From Sphingomonas albertensis (GTDB lineage: Bacteria > Pseudomonadota > Alphaproteobacteria > Sphingomonadales > Sphingomonadaceae), in assembly GCF_014358075.1 (NCBI RefSeq), contig NZ_JACONT010000040.1:1-34412 (forward strand): a stretch of DNA of 34,412 nt. Direction: 5' to 3'. A program made the translations under genes and the position numbers. Under the pieces are notes generated by a model. It was not told the DNA's origin, searched no databases, and worked only from the letters and a program-made list of their open reading frames with translations. This document shows positions 24,094 through 34,303 of the stretch, in pieces (within the stretch, counting starts at the first letter, position 1; every line of letters begins with the position of its first letter).

Positions 24094-25558
24094 GGGGATC
24101 CCTGTCGTATAAGAGTCTGACGGCGGGAGAACGCCCGATCGGGGATTTGGGTGCAGGCGCCGCGACCGGGGGCGACGGAACGTCCGGGCGCTGCGACTGG
24201 ACGGGATCGAGACCAGCGCGCGCGCCGGGCCCCCGTGCGACCGGTTCGTCGCAGCCGAGAGGATCGAAACTCGCCGCCAACGTGGTGATGCGGTCCGCAT
24301 CGGTGGCGCCGGCCGCCTCGGCGCCCGCTTCGTCGACGAGACCGCCGTCGATCGCATAGGCGACGAACCATGTATCGCGGTCGACGCCCTCGGTGATCGT
24401 CCGCTCGGCGATCTCGCGGTCGCTTGGCGCGTCGAGGATGATTGCCTCTTCGTCCGAACACTCGCGGCTGTACGTGTCGTCGCCGAACAGGCCGTCTTCG
24501 GTATTGAAATACGGATCCGGCGGCGGAAAACAGGTTCGCCAGCCCTGCGAAATCGAGTCGAACCAGACCGGATGATCGCCGTCGCGACCATCCTGGTCAA
24601 AGTGAAGTACAGGAAGTGCAGACGCTGGCGCGCTTTCGGCAGAGGGCTTCAGGTCCGGATCGAGCACCGGATCGGGTGCCGGTTCGGGCGCGGGATCCGG
24701 CGCCGGTTGCAGCAGACCGGCGGCTTCGGCGCGCGACCATTGGGCGGCGGTCCAGTCGGCGCGCGCGGCGGGATCGAAATCGGTGACGTCGATCCCGGAA
24801 GCGACGCCGGCGGCGCTGCGCAGCCAGCGGTCGGCGCGGGCGAGCGCGAGGATCGGCGCCATTGCCGCTTCGGCTGCGCTTGGCATTGACCCCGTTGCTG
24901 GCCCCGCCCCCGCCTGTATGGCGTCGGCGTCGAGACGTTCGCCGAGGAACAGGCCGGCGCGCGCCGGGCCGGCATCGCGCGCGATGATGTCGAGGAAGGC
25001 GTCGAATTCGGCAGCGACCATGCGGGTGGCGGCGTTGGCGGTCTCGGTGGCGTCGGCGTGGCGATCGAGCCGGTTGAGCAAGGACATGGCGAGGCGGTTG
25101 TCGTAGCGGTGGCGCTCGATCACTTCGCCGTCCGGCCTGGTGACACGCTCGGTCTGGCCGGCGATCGCGCGGAGGAAGAGCGCTTCGGCGACGATCGGTC
25201 GCGCGACCAGCTTGGCTGCGTCCCAGCCTAGCGCGAACGCTGCGCCTGCCGCGCGGCGACGCAGCGTGTAGGCGGCACCGGGCGAGAGGCCGACGCTGGC
25301 GCTCGCCTCGTCGACGGTGGCGCCCTCGGCGATGCGTTCGAGGAAACCGCGCTGGCGATCCGAGGTCCAGCCGTCGCTGCGCTGGGTATAGCGGGTCGGG
25401 GTGGCTGGGATGTACGCGCGCTGGGCGTTGTCGGTTTGCGGAGCGGGATCGGCTTGCGGGGGTGCGGAGTGATCGGGGGCGGTTGGCGAGGGGGCTTTGG
25501 GTTCGCCGGTTTGCTCGGTGTCTTGATCGATGCCGGGCTCCTGGAGAGCGGCGGTCAC
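24053..25558 (-). CDS. Helix-turn-helix protein with Pro/Asp-rich linker, unrecognised
   Basis: A 501-aa protein starting with the GTG at 25558, which overlaps the stop of the 80-aa gene by GTGA. An acidic Pro/Gln-rich region (1-60) is followed by a helix-turn-helix at about 65-100, FLERIAEGATVDEASASVGL then SPGAAYTLRRRA, which resembles the DNA-binding part of phage terminase small subunits. After a helical region comes a Pro/Asp linker with PDPAPEPAPDPVLDPD, then an acidic C-terminal region (FNTEDGLFGDDTYSRECSDEE...). The last ~40 residues overlap the next gene and have basic, low-complexity composition, so the natural end may be earlier. I do not recognise a full-length family. Confidence 0.6.
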   Translation of the reverse strand: MTAALQEPGIDQDTEQTGEPKAPSPTAPDHSAPPQADPAPQTDNAQRAYIPATPTRYTQRSDGWTSDRQRGFLERIAEGATVDEASASVGLSPGAAYTLRRRAAGAAFALGWDAAKLVARPIVAEALFLRAIAGQTERVTRPDGEVIERHRYDNRLAMSLLNRLDRHADATETANAATRMVAAEFDAFLDIIARDAGPARAGLFLGERLDADAIQAGAGPATGSMPSAAEAAMAPILALARADRWLRSAAGVASGIDVTDFDPAARADWTAAQWSRAEAAGLLQPAPDPAPEPAPDPVLDPDLKPSAESAPASALPVLHFDQDGRDGDHPVWFDSISQGWRTCFPPPDPYFNTEDGLFGDDTYSRECSDEEAIILDAPSDREIAERTITEGVDRDTWFVAYAIDGGLVDEAGAEAAGATDADRITTLAASFDPLGCDEPVARGPGARAGLDPVQSQRPDVPSPPVAAPAPKSPIGRSPAVRLLYDRDPHEHLQQDQVRHLR

Positions 25559-25797
25559 TTGCGCATGGTCCGGGCGAGCGCGGTCCAGCGATCGCGGTTG
25601 GCGGCGATCTCGGGCGATACGGGGATGCGGGTGCCGATCCGACCGGCGTCGACATGCGCTTGCCAGGCCATGACGTGGCGGACCGCGTCTGGGAGATGAT
25701 CGGGGATTGGGGGGCCGTACCGTGGCCGAGGGGCGGGCGTGGCGCGCGTTGCGATGTAGCATGGGGGCGGATCGGCCGGGGTGGGTGCGTTTGCCAT
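25555..25797 (-). CDS. Small hypothetical protein, 80 aa
   Basis: An 80-aa protein with a Pro-rich first half (ADPPPCYIATRATPAPRPRYGPP) and a helical second half (DAVRHVMAWQAHVDAGRIGT, then SPEIAANRDRWTALARTMRK). CGAGGATCGATC stands before the ATG at 25797. The stop overlaps the start of the HTH gene, so the two are probably translated together. I do not recognise it. Confidence 0.65.
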   Translation of the reverse strand: MANAPTPADPPPCYIATRATPAPRPRYGPPIPDHLPDAVRHVMAWQAHVDAGRIGTRIPVSPEIAANRDRWTALARTMRK

Positions 25798-25895
25798 GAT
25801 CGATCCTCGTTGCTGAGAGGACCGATCAGGTATGCCGGATCGGGGTGTGTAGGACAGCGGTTTCGGGGGTGGCCCCGCGTCCTGACGCCCCCCCT

Positions 25896-25977
25896 CGTCA
25901 TCCTGACGAAAGTCAGGGCCCAAGGTTACGGGGTATGGCGCTTTTGGCTCTGGGTCCTGACTTTCGTCAGGATGACG
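25896..25977. repeat. Intergenic inverted repeat, family E (copy 2)
   Basis: An 82-bp element with perfect outer arms CGTCATCCTGACGAAAGTCAGG and CCTGACTTTCGTCAGGATGACG (given here in two parts each 20 bases or fewer by family: CGTCATCCTGACGAAAGTCA / TGACTTTCGTCAGGATGACG), with inner GCCC...GGGT pairing. Copy 1 at 13694 is only one arm plus its mirror. The 25798-26348 gap holds this, a family A and a family C element and no gene. Confidence 0.85.
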
Positions 25978-26064
25978 GAACGGGGATGAGGGCGTGGCGT
26001 GGGTGATGGAACCAGCGCTCATCGATCTCGAACACGCGTTAGCGCGCGATCCGACGTCCTCCTT

Positions 26065-26118
26065 GTTCTCCCGCGAAGGCGGGAGCCCAGTCTGGATCCC
26101 CGCCTTCGCGGGGGAAAC
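26065..26118. repeat. Intergenic inverted repeat, family A (copy 4)
   Basis: A 54-bp element: GTTCTCCCGCGAAGGCGGGA then GCCCAGTCTGGAT and CCCCGCCTTCGCGGGGGAAAC. It is the reverse-complement orientation of copies 1 and 3, judged by which end carries the GAGAAC/GTTCTC sequence. Confidence 0.85.
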
Positions 26119-26213
26119 AGGCTTACTGGCTCCACGTACCCAGCGATCCAGCCAGCGGTGAAGAAGCACTGGCGGTGGCATCCGGATAGGCTTCCACCGT
26201 CCGGCTCTTTTGA

Positions 26214-26335
26214 TCCTCCTCCGCCAGGGGGAGGTGGCACCGCAGGTGACGGAGGGGGAGGACACGCAACGGAGGTGATCGCCCCCTCCCCCTCCGACTG
26301 GCAAGAGCCAGCCACCTCCCCCTTGCGGGGGAGGA
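26214..26335. repeat. Intergenic inverted repeat, family C (copy 3, opposite orientation)
   Basis: A ~122-bp element with outer arms TCCTCCTCCGCC and GCGGGGGAGGA. Its left inner part carries GGCACCGCAGGTGACGGAGG and its right part CCGACTGGCAAGAGCCAGCC, i.e. the reverse of copies 1 and 2, where the SCCAG block is on the left. It therefore lies in the opposite orientation. Confidence 0.85.
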
Positions 26336-26348
26336 TCAGGAAGTCGCG

Positions 26349-26669
26349 TCAGCCGAGCGTCGACCCGCGATCCGCGGCGAACGACGGGGCTGGGCCGGTG
26401 GCGGGGCGGAGCGACTCGCGCTCGGCCTTGGTGGGGACCGCGGTGGCATCGGGGCGGAAGGCGTCCGGCGCGCGATCGGTCGCACCCGGGCGGGGCTTGT
26501 CGAGCGCGAGATCGGGCGCCGCATGCTCGGCGGGGTTCGTCTTCGACCGCAGGAACACCGCCAGCAACGCACCCCCGAGACCGATCGCCGCAGCCCCGAT
26601 CGACAGCGCGTTGATGCCGAACGTTTTGGGCTTGGCTGGCTTGTGCGGGCGGTGGTCGGGTTTGGTCAT
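26349..26669 (-). CDS. Small membrane protein, unrecognised, 106 aa
   Basis: A 106-aa protein with a basic N-terminus (TKPDHRPHKPAKPKTFG), one hydrophobic helix (INALSIGAAAIGLGGALLAVF, about 19-39) and a polar, Pro-rich tail, likely disordered. I start it at the ATG at 26669. The same frame remains open up to 26798 and would add residues with CPNC and FNC cysteines; that stretch lies in the more AT-rich accessory DNA and I do not include it. No family is recognised. Only weak ribosome-binding sequence (GGAC) is seen. Confidence 0.6.
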   Translation of the reverse strand: MTKPDHRPHKPAKPKTFGINALSIGAAAIGLGGALLAVFLRSKTNPAEHAAPDLALDKPRPGATDRAPDAFRPDATAVPTKAERESLRPATGPAPSFAADRGSTLG

Positions 26670-26818
26670 AACAATCGTCCAATGCTGTTGATTTGCGCAG
26701 TTGAACGAATTGGCCTGCTGCCATGTTCCAGCTTTGAGGAGATCGCTACAATTCGGACAGCGACCCCCTTGCTTTGCATCATCCATTTGAGCCAGCATAA
26801 ATTTAGTCGGAGACGAAG

Positions 26819-27429
26819 ATGACTAATGAGACTTTCTTGGCACTAGTGAATAATGATCGCATTTCATCGCGACAGATAGACGAGTTGATCGGCATCACGC
26901 GTGGCATCGCCGCTGATGGCACGCTCAATCAAAGCGAAGTCGAATTTTTGCAAAAGTGGCTGGCTGCCAGCGTGGGCATCAGTGGTCAGCCAGTTATCCG
27001 AACACTGTACGATCGCGTGAACGCGGTGTTGGCAGACGGCATAGCGACGAGGAGGAATGCCGTGACCTGCTGGCAACTCTAAATGCATTTTCGAGCCGTG
27101 ACTTTGAGCTAGGCGAGGTACTCAAGGCAACTACGTTGCCGCTATGTGACCCCGCGCCGAATCTAACCTTCGGTGGCCGCAGCTATTGCTTCACGGGCAC
27201 GTTTAATTTCGGGCAGCGCAAAGCCTGCGAAGCCGCCGTAAGCGAGCGCGGGGGCCGGTGCGGCAGCTTGACGCAGAAGACCGACGTACTCGTCATCGGT
27301 TTGTACGCGACCGAATCCTGGAAGCATTCTTCGTTCGGCAACAAGATCCTCAAAGCAGCCGATATGCGAGCCGAAGGCGTACCGATCACGATCGTGTCGG
27401 AAGAGCATTGGGTCGGGCACCTGCAATGA
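26819..27429 (+). pseudogene. BRCT-domain protein, broken by a one-base frameshift
   Basis: Two abutting frames make one protein. The first (26819-27082) starts with ATG after a GGAG site and encodes SSRQIDELIGITRGIAADGT then NQSEVEFLQKWLAASVGIS, a TerB-like helical part. The second continues after about 27046 with DEEECRDLLATLNAFSSRDF and a BRCT domain: LTFGGRSYCFTGTFNFGQRK, ERGGRCGSLTQKTDVLVIG, and ILKAADMRAEGVPI near the end. Restoring one base around 27044-27048 (GCG/ACGAG reading as GCG-GACGAG) would join them into about 203 aa. BRCT domains bind phosphopeptides or DNA ends, as in NAD-dependent DNA ligase. Either the gene is inactive or the base is a sequencing error. Confidence 0.8.
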
Positions 27430-27459
27430 TTCTCCCAGCAAATCCGCCAAGGGAACCGC

Positions 27460-28128
27460 ATGTCGATTGACACCATCGCCCTCAGGAAAGCGCTACATCT
27501 GTTCTATTTGAAGGATTCGATCCGTTCTACCAAACTAAAGCGTGAGGCGAAGGACGAACTTGCAAGGCGATCCGGGCAGAAGTCACTAGCCCGGCATTTT
27601 CACTACCCGTTCTGGGCGGATGCAAAAAGTCATGCGGCAGGAAAGAGCGATCTCACCGAGTCGACCGACCGGCAAATCGAACGAGATTGGCATCGGAAAA
27701 ACCTGTACCCTAAACTGCGTGACGGATTTCTACACTGGTGGAACGAAACACGGCGCTGGATCAATGAGGATATTGAGGAGTTCCCGAATTCGATCAGCGG
27801 GACGTGCGGTTTTGCAGACATCGAAGGAATAGTCCGGGTCGACAATCTCATGTCGTTAAAAGTCGGAACCGACAAGACGCGGCTGATCTATCCCTATTTT
27901 TCCGACAGGCCTAACTTGTCCGAGGAAGCTGCGCGGATAGGCCTGTGGGCTATGAGTAAAGCACTGCCAAATCACGGCATCGATGACATGCGAATTCTCG
28001 ATGTCATTCGAGGAGAAACCTTTTCTGTCGATCGGCATCCTCTACAAGGAGACGAGGAAGCGATTTTCCGTCACCGCTATTCAAGCGTCTTACGAGAATG
28101 GCGCCTGTTGCTCAGCGAACTTGGCTGA
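27460..28128 (+). CDS. Unrecognised 222-aa protein in accessory insert
   Basis: A 222-aa soluble protein. The ATG at 27460 has AAGGGAA seven bases before it. The N-terminus is basic (IRSTKLKREAKDELARRSGQKSLARHF in outline, near 21-47), the middle has WHRKNLYPKLRDGFLHWWNE near residue 77, and the C-terminal half contains LIYPYFSDRPNLSEEAARIG and ends SVLREWRLLLSELG. No signal peptide, membrane helix or catalytic motif is apparent. Codon use is more AT-rich than in the core genes nearby (AAA, CTA, TTA, ATT occur). It starts 31 bp after the BRCT frame and ends 3 bp before the convergent 59-aa gene. I do not know the function. Confidence 0.7.
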   Translation: MSIDTIALRKALHLFYLKDSIRSTKLKREAKDELARRSGQKSLARHFHYPFWADAKSHAAGKSDLTESTDRQIERDWHRKNLYPKLRDGFLHWWNETRRWINEDIEEFPNSISGTCGFADIEGIVRVDNLMSLKVGTDKTRLIYPYFSDRPNLSEEAARIGLWAMSKALPNHGIDDMRILDVIRGETFSVDRHPLQGDEEAIFRHRYSSVLREWRLLLSELG

Positions 28129-28131
28129 CAA

Positions 28132-28311
28132 TTACCAAGAGCCACCAACATTCTCAATCGCAGCGAGCAACGCGATTTTGCTGTCCGTACGGCGTAGACC
28201 GGAATTGCGCGGCATAGCGATATCACCGAGCATCTCGCGCCGACGCGTCACGCCCTGCCCAAAACTGGCGAGCGACATGCCTCGAGGGCTATTGGAGGTC
28301 TTCAATGCCAT
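28132..28311 (-). CDS. 59-aa protein paired with a nucleotidyltransferase
   Basis: A 59-aa basic protein: [40 protein letters not shown] and a C-terminus ALLAAIENVGGSW. The start overlaps the end of the nucleotidyltransferase gene by 23 bp, so translation is probably coupled. The MPRNSGLRRT-SK-ALLAAIE pattern is one I recall in small proteins beside nucleotidyltransferases, but I cannot name a family. It may be an antitoxin-like partner. The start ATG has no good ribosome-binding site, and an ATG at position 12 of the protein is an alternative. Confidence 0.55.
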   Translation of the reverse strand: MALKTSNSPRGMSLASFGQGVTRRREMLGDIAMPRNSGLRRTDSKIALLAAIENVGGSW

Positions 28312-28830
28312 ATGCGGTATCGGTTTCTTCGCGAATCCTACGATCCAGATAGCTACTATCTTCGCCTTGATAAAGGCTGAATAACACTTGTGCCTGTCCC
28401 AGCATGTCAGGGGCCGACCCAGAAGCATATTGCCCCATCCGATCGGCAATCAAGTCCTCCACCGAAATCACGGCAAACTGATCGCCTGCTGAGGTATCGA
28501 TAAGCTTCACGCGATCCCGTTCCGCCCTGCCATCCATCAGAGCCGAGCCAACGACCTCGAAGCCAAGCTTCAACTCGGGATGTATCCAGCCGCGCGTCAG
28601 CTTACCGGGACCAGATGGCTTGACGAAACCATTAGCCTGTAATGCCTGCTCAAGAACATCCTGCCTAGCGGTGACAAGATCAAAATCGCCCGTCGCGATG
28701 TCGCTGGCCGAGTAGAGTTCCACTGCTGCGCCACCCACTAGGACAGGTCGCAAGAACCCTCTCCGCTCCACAACCTCGCTGACGATAGCGAAAAGCTCTA
28801 GAGCGGCGATGAATTCCGGGCGATAAGGAC

Positions 28831-28834
<4 letters not shown>
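28289..28834 (-). CDS. Nucleotidyltransferase (AbiEii-like / DUF6036-like)
   Basis: A 181-aa protein with the nucleotidyltransferase signature: [11 protein letters not shown] (GG motif, residues 31-41) followed by TGDFDLV (D-x-D, near 48-54), and a helical C-terminal half with [12 protein letters not shown]. This fits AbiEii-type toxins and relatives that add nucleotides to tRNA or other targets. The GTG at 28834 overlaps the uvrA stop by GTGA, so it is coupled to uvrA and the same transcript. Directly downstream is the 59-aa gene, as in a toxin-antitoxin operon, though here the transferase comes first. The target is unknown. Confidence 0.78.
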
Positions 28835-31746
<2,912 letters not shown>

Positions 31747-31756
31747 GAGGCGGTCT

Positions 31757-31771
31757 GTTCCATATTTGTTC
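31757..31771. promoter_or_regulatory. LexA (SOS) box at uvrA
   Basis: GTTCCATATTTGTTC matches the alphaproteobacterial LexA site GTTC-N7-GTTC exactly. It lies 11 bp upstream of the uvrA ATG, where bound LexA would block transcription or early elongation. It predicts that uvrA, and the coupled nucleotidyltransferase, are induced by DNA damage. Confidence 0.85.
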
Positions 31772-31879
31772 GGATGCGGCAAGCCTTGTGCGGCGCCGTC
31801 AGGTCGGTTGCAGAGATGGGTAACGCGGGTGCTTGGCGAAAGGGGGCATTGTGGCGCGGCCCGGTGATACTTACATGGT

Positions 31880-31897
31880 GTATTGGATAGGCAATAC
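31880..31897. promoter_or_regulatory. Inverted repeat upstream of the Lys/His-rich gene
   Basis: GTATTG, six bases, CAATAC. It lies just before the GGAG ribosome-binding site of the gene at 31914 and could be a protein-binding site or a small hairpin near the start. Its role is not established. Confidence 0.35.
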
Positions 31898-31913
31898 AGT
31901 AGTGGAGCGTGAC

Positions 31914-32495
31914 ATGGGCAAGAAGAAGGACGAGCGGAAACGGCGCGAGCGCGAGGTCGAAATCGACATGCGGGCAACCGGGCACTATGCGGGCGGGCGG
32001 GACGACGACGGGTACAAGCGCCACAAGCATGACGGTGGCAATCATGCCGACCACAAGCATGGGGGCGGCAAGCATGAGGGCGGGGCACCGTTTACCGGGA
32101 TAGCAGCGACGATCGCGCGGCAGATGGGAACGCCGGTCGGTCGGCAGATGATCGCGGCTGGCCTGATGGCTGCGGCAACTACGATTTCGAAGCATGACGC
32201 GAAGCCGAGCGTGCGACCGACCCCGCCGACGCCCCCTGCCCCGCCTGTTCCGCCCTCCGCCCGACCCGCTGCAACGTCGGAGCCGACCGCTGCGACGATC
32301 GCGCCGGACGCAGGTGCGGAGGCGGGCAAGTCGTCGGGTACCGGGCCGTTCGCCGGCGAGACTGCCGAACCGCCTCGCAGCGAGACGAACGCGCTGCCGC
32401 CCGAGTTCGCCAAGGTGATCGATTCGGTCACGGTCGGGCTCGAACGGTTGTTCGTCGGCTTCGGGCGACCCAAGGATGCGCCGCCTACGAAGTGA
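31914..32495 (+). CDS. Lys/His-rich N-terminus, Pro/Ala-rich protein, unrecognised
   Basis: A 193-aa protein. The N-terminus is very basic ([16 protein letters not shown]), followed by a His/Lys/Asp/Gly-rich segment at about 27-58 ([20 protein letters not shown]), a short hydrophobic helix at about 60-85, and a Pro/Thr/Ala-rich region. The last ~35 residues ([20 protein letters not shown]) are helical. GGAG lies before the ATG at 31914; a longer frame from 31833 lacks this. It is divergent from uvrA with a 167-bp gap. The His-rich run could bind divalent metal, but no family is recognised. Confidence 0.6.
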   Translation: MGKKKDERKRREREVEIDMRATGHYAGGRDDDGYKRHKHDGGNHADHKHGGGKHEGGAPFTGIAATIARQMGTPVGRQMIAAGLMAAATTISKHDAKPSVRPTPPTPPAPPVPPSARPAATSEPTAATIAPDAGAEAGKSSGTGPFAGETAEPPRSETNALPPEFAKVIDSVTVGLERLFVGFGRPKDAPPTK

Positions 32496-32573
32496 CAGGA
32501 CCCCGTCAGATATCGAGCATACTCTGGCGCGCTTCACCTGATGGATGAAGCTTTCCCGACACCACTTCCGAAA

Positions 32574-32604
32574 CGCGGCCTTGTTGATTTCTAGCAAGGC
32601 CGCG
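32574..32604. terminator. Hairpin between convergent genes
   Basis: CGCGGCCTTG and CAAGGCCGCG form a ten-pair stem with an 11-base loop, between the stop of the plus-strand gene (32495) and the stop of the minus-strand GGDEF gene (32647). The flanking T-tract is short in both directions, so it may end both transcripts only weakly. Confidence 0.55.
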
Positions 32605-32646
32605 ATTTGATGATGATATCGCGGTTGCCCATCGACAGGGGTTGCG

Positions 32647-33807
32647 TCAGGCGGCTCTGGAATAGGCTTCGGACGATCGGCGGCGGTCGCCCTTGGCGCG
32701 GTACATCGCTTGGTCTGCCCGCGCGATGAGGTCGGCGAGGGGTTGCCGGGCGTGGTCCTCGATCAGGCCGATGCTGACGCTCGGCGCGAAATCTGACGGG
32801 CAATACTGGGTCATGGTCCGGGCGAACTGACTGGCGATGCGGTTGGCGATCGCCCCTGCCTCGTCCGCCGGGACGTCCGGGAGCAGACCGAGAAATTCGT
32901 CGCCACCACAGCGGACGAGATGACCATGTTTGCCGAGCGTTTCGTGGGCGATGTCGGCAAGCGTGCGCAACGCTGCGTCACCTGCTGCGTGGCCCTGGGC
33001 GTCGTTGAGCGTCTTGAAGCGATCCACGTCGAGCATCATCACCGCGATGCGGTGCGGCGCGTGGCGGCCGGTTAAGGTGCCGGCGATCCGGTCGAGCCCC
33101 GCGCGATTGAGCGCGCCGGTCAGCCAGTCGCGCTCCAATTGGTCACGCAGGGCGTTCTGACCGCGCTCCGCCTGGAGAATCAACAGCGCGAAGGCGCGGA
33201 AGATGATGAAGGCGATCTGGCCAGCGGCGAGCCAGGCCGCGAGATCGTCATGCACGCCGGTCAGGCGCGTGCCGATATGGTCTCCGCAGGCCAGCCAAGC
33301 GCGCCCCAGAAACATCGGTACGGTGACGGCGAACAGTGCGGCGACGATCCAGCCGGTCTGCAACGATTCGCGTCGCGCCAAGCGGACCGCGGCAATCACG
33401 ACGACGATATCGAAGCCGGCACGAACGGTGCTGAGATAGGCGACGCGAAAGTGGAAATACGCGGGGTCGTCGCTGACGATCAACGGGGCGGCAAGGACGG
33501 CGGCGATCCCGAGCAGCGGTGCCAGGCGCGCCTCGGGACGCGCGAACCGTAGGACGGCGCCGGCGATCAGCGCATACCCGATGGCGGCAGCCGGGTTGCC
33601 CGCGTTCGGCGCCCACGCGACGCCGATACTGTCGTTCAAAACCGCCATCATCGTGCCGAACCCGACGACGAGATGGCCGGCGCCCCATAGCGCGGCCCAG
33701 CTGCCGAACCGGCCGGTTGCGACCGTGACGAGGTGGACGAACCCTGCAACGAGCATGCCGAGCGCGGCGATCACGTAGAGGGTAGTAAGATCGAGCGCCA
33801 CGGACAC
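32647..33807 (-). CDS. Membrane diguanylate cyclase (GGDEF)
   Basis: A 386-aa protein with about six membrane helices (roughly 8-30, 35-55, 75-112, 130-145, 152-172, 190-212) and a C-terminal GGDEF domain. The active site is GGDEF at 301-305, with MLDVDRFKTLNDAQGHAAGD upstream, so cyclic-di-GMP synthesis is expected. The I-site position reads GKHG rather than R-x-x-D, so classical product inhibition should be absent. The membrane part is not of the 7TM-DISM type seen in the first GGDEF protein at 10014. The start at 33807 is the first ATG of the open frame. Confidence 0.9.
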   Translation of the reverse strand: MSVALDLTTLYVIAALGMLVAGFVHLVTVATGRFGSWAALWGAGHLVVGFGTMMAVLNDSIGVAWAPNAGNPAAAIGYALIAGAVLRFARPEARLAPLLGIAAVLAAPLIVSDDPAYFHFRVAYLSTVRAGFDIVVVIAAVRLARRESLQTGWIVAALFAVTVPMFLGRAWLACGDHIGTRLTGVHDDLAAWLAAGQIAFIIFRAFALLILQAERGQNALRDQLERDWLTGALNRAGLDRIAGTLTGRHAPHRIAVMMLDVDRFKTLNDAQGHAAGDAALRTLADIAHETLGKHGHLVRCGGDEFLGLLPDVPADEAGAIANRIASQFARTMTQYCPSDFAPSVSIGLIEDHARQPLADLIARADQAMYRAKGDRRRSSEAYSRAA

Positions 33808-33989
33808 CTGCTGTTCGTTCGTTTCGTGGGCTAATAGGCTGGCTTTGCTAAGGATTCGTTTGGGTTTGGTGGAACGACGGAAGTTTGTGTTCGGGGTTGG
33901 GCACGTGCGGGTTCGCGCGAGCGGTCGTTGGCTCGACCGCCTCGCCGTGGATCGCGCGCCATTTTGCCGCGCTCACCTGTCCTTCGCAT

Positions 33990-34093
33990 GTCGTTCCGGC
34001 GGATGCGGGGACCCATGGTCGCCGACCGGGTTATCACAGCACGATCTCGCCGGGTTCACCGCAACCGTGGGTCCCAGCGTTCGCCGCGATGAC
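33990..34093. repeat. Intergenic inverted repeat, family F (copy 1)
   Basis: A ~104-bp element: GTCGTTCCGGCGGATGC, GGGGACCCATGGTCGCCGAC, then a less conserved centre, AACCGTGGGTCCCAGCGTTC and CGCGATGAC. Its left and right ends pair imperfectly with each other. A better-preserved copy lies 108 bp downstream in the same orientation. Confidence 0.8.
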
Positions 34094-34200
34094 GGACTGG
34101 GGGGCAATGAGGACGGCATGGCATCGTGTTGGCCTGTGTAGAACGTGACCCTCCCGAGTGGGCATTCGCCTTTAATCGCGCTCCCCATCGCCACTCCTCC

Positions 34201-34303
34201 GTCATCCCGGCGGACGCCGGGACCCATGGTCGCGGACCGGGTCATGACAGCACTGTACCGCTGGGCCGTCTTAGCCGTGGGTCCCGGCGTTCGCTGGGAT
34301 GAC
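34201..34303. repeat. Intergenic inverted repeat, family F (copy 2)
   Basis: A ~103-bp element: GTCATCCCGGCGGACGCCGG, GACCCATGGTCGCGGACCGG, a variable centre with CATGACAGCAC, then CCGTGGGTCCCGGCGTTCGC and TGGGATGAC. It closely matches copy 1, and arms of this kind also occur at about 20434-20530 and 21990-22083. The region 33808-34412 holds no gene that I can support. Confidence 0.85.

Noticed and set aside
24597..25901. Second minus-strand frame of 434 codons over the HTH gene
   Set aside because: Arg/Pro/His-rich shadow; the other frame is linked by a GTGA overlap to the upstream gene and has a recognisable HTH.
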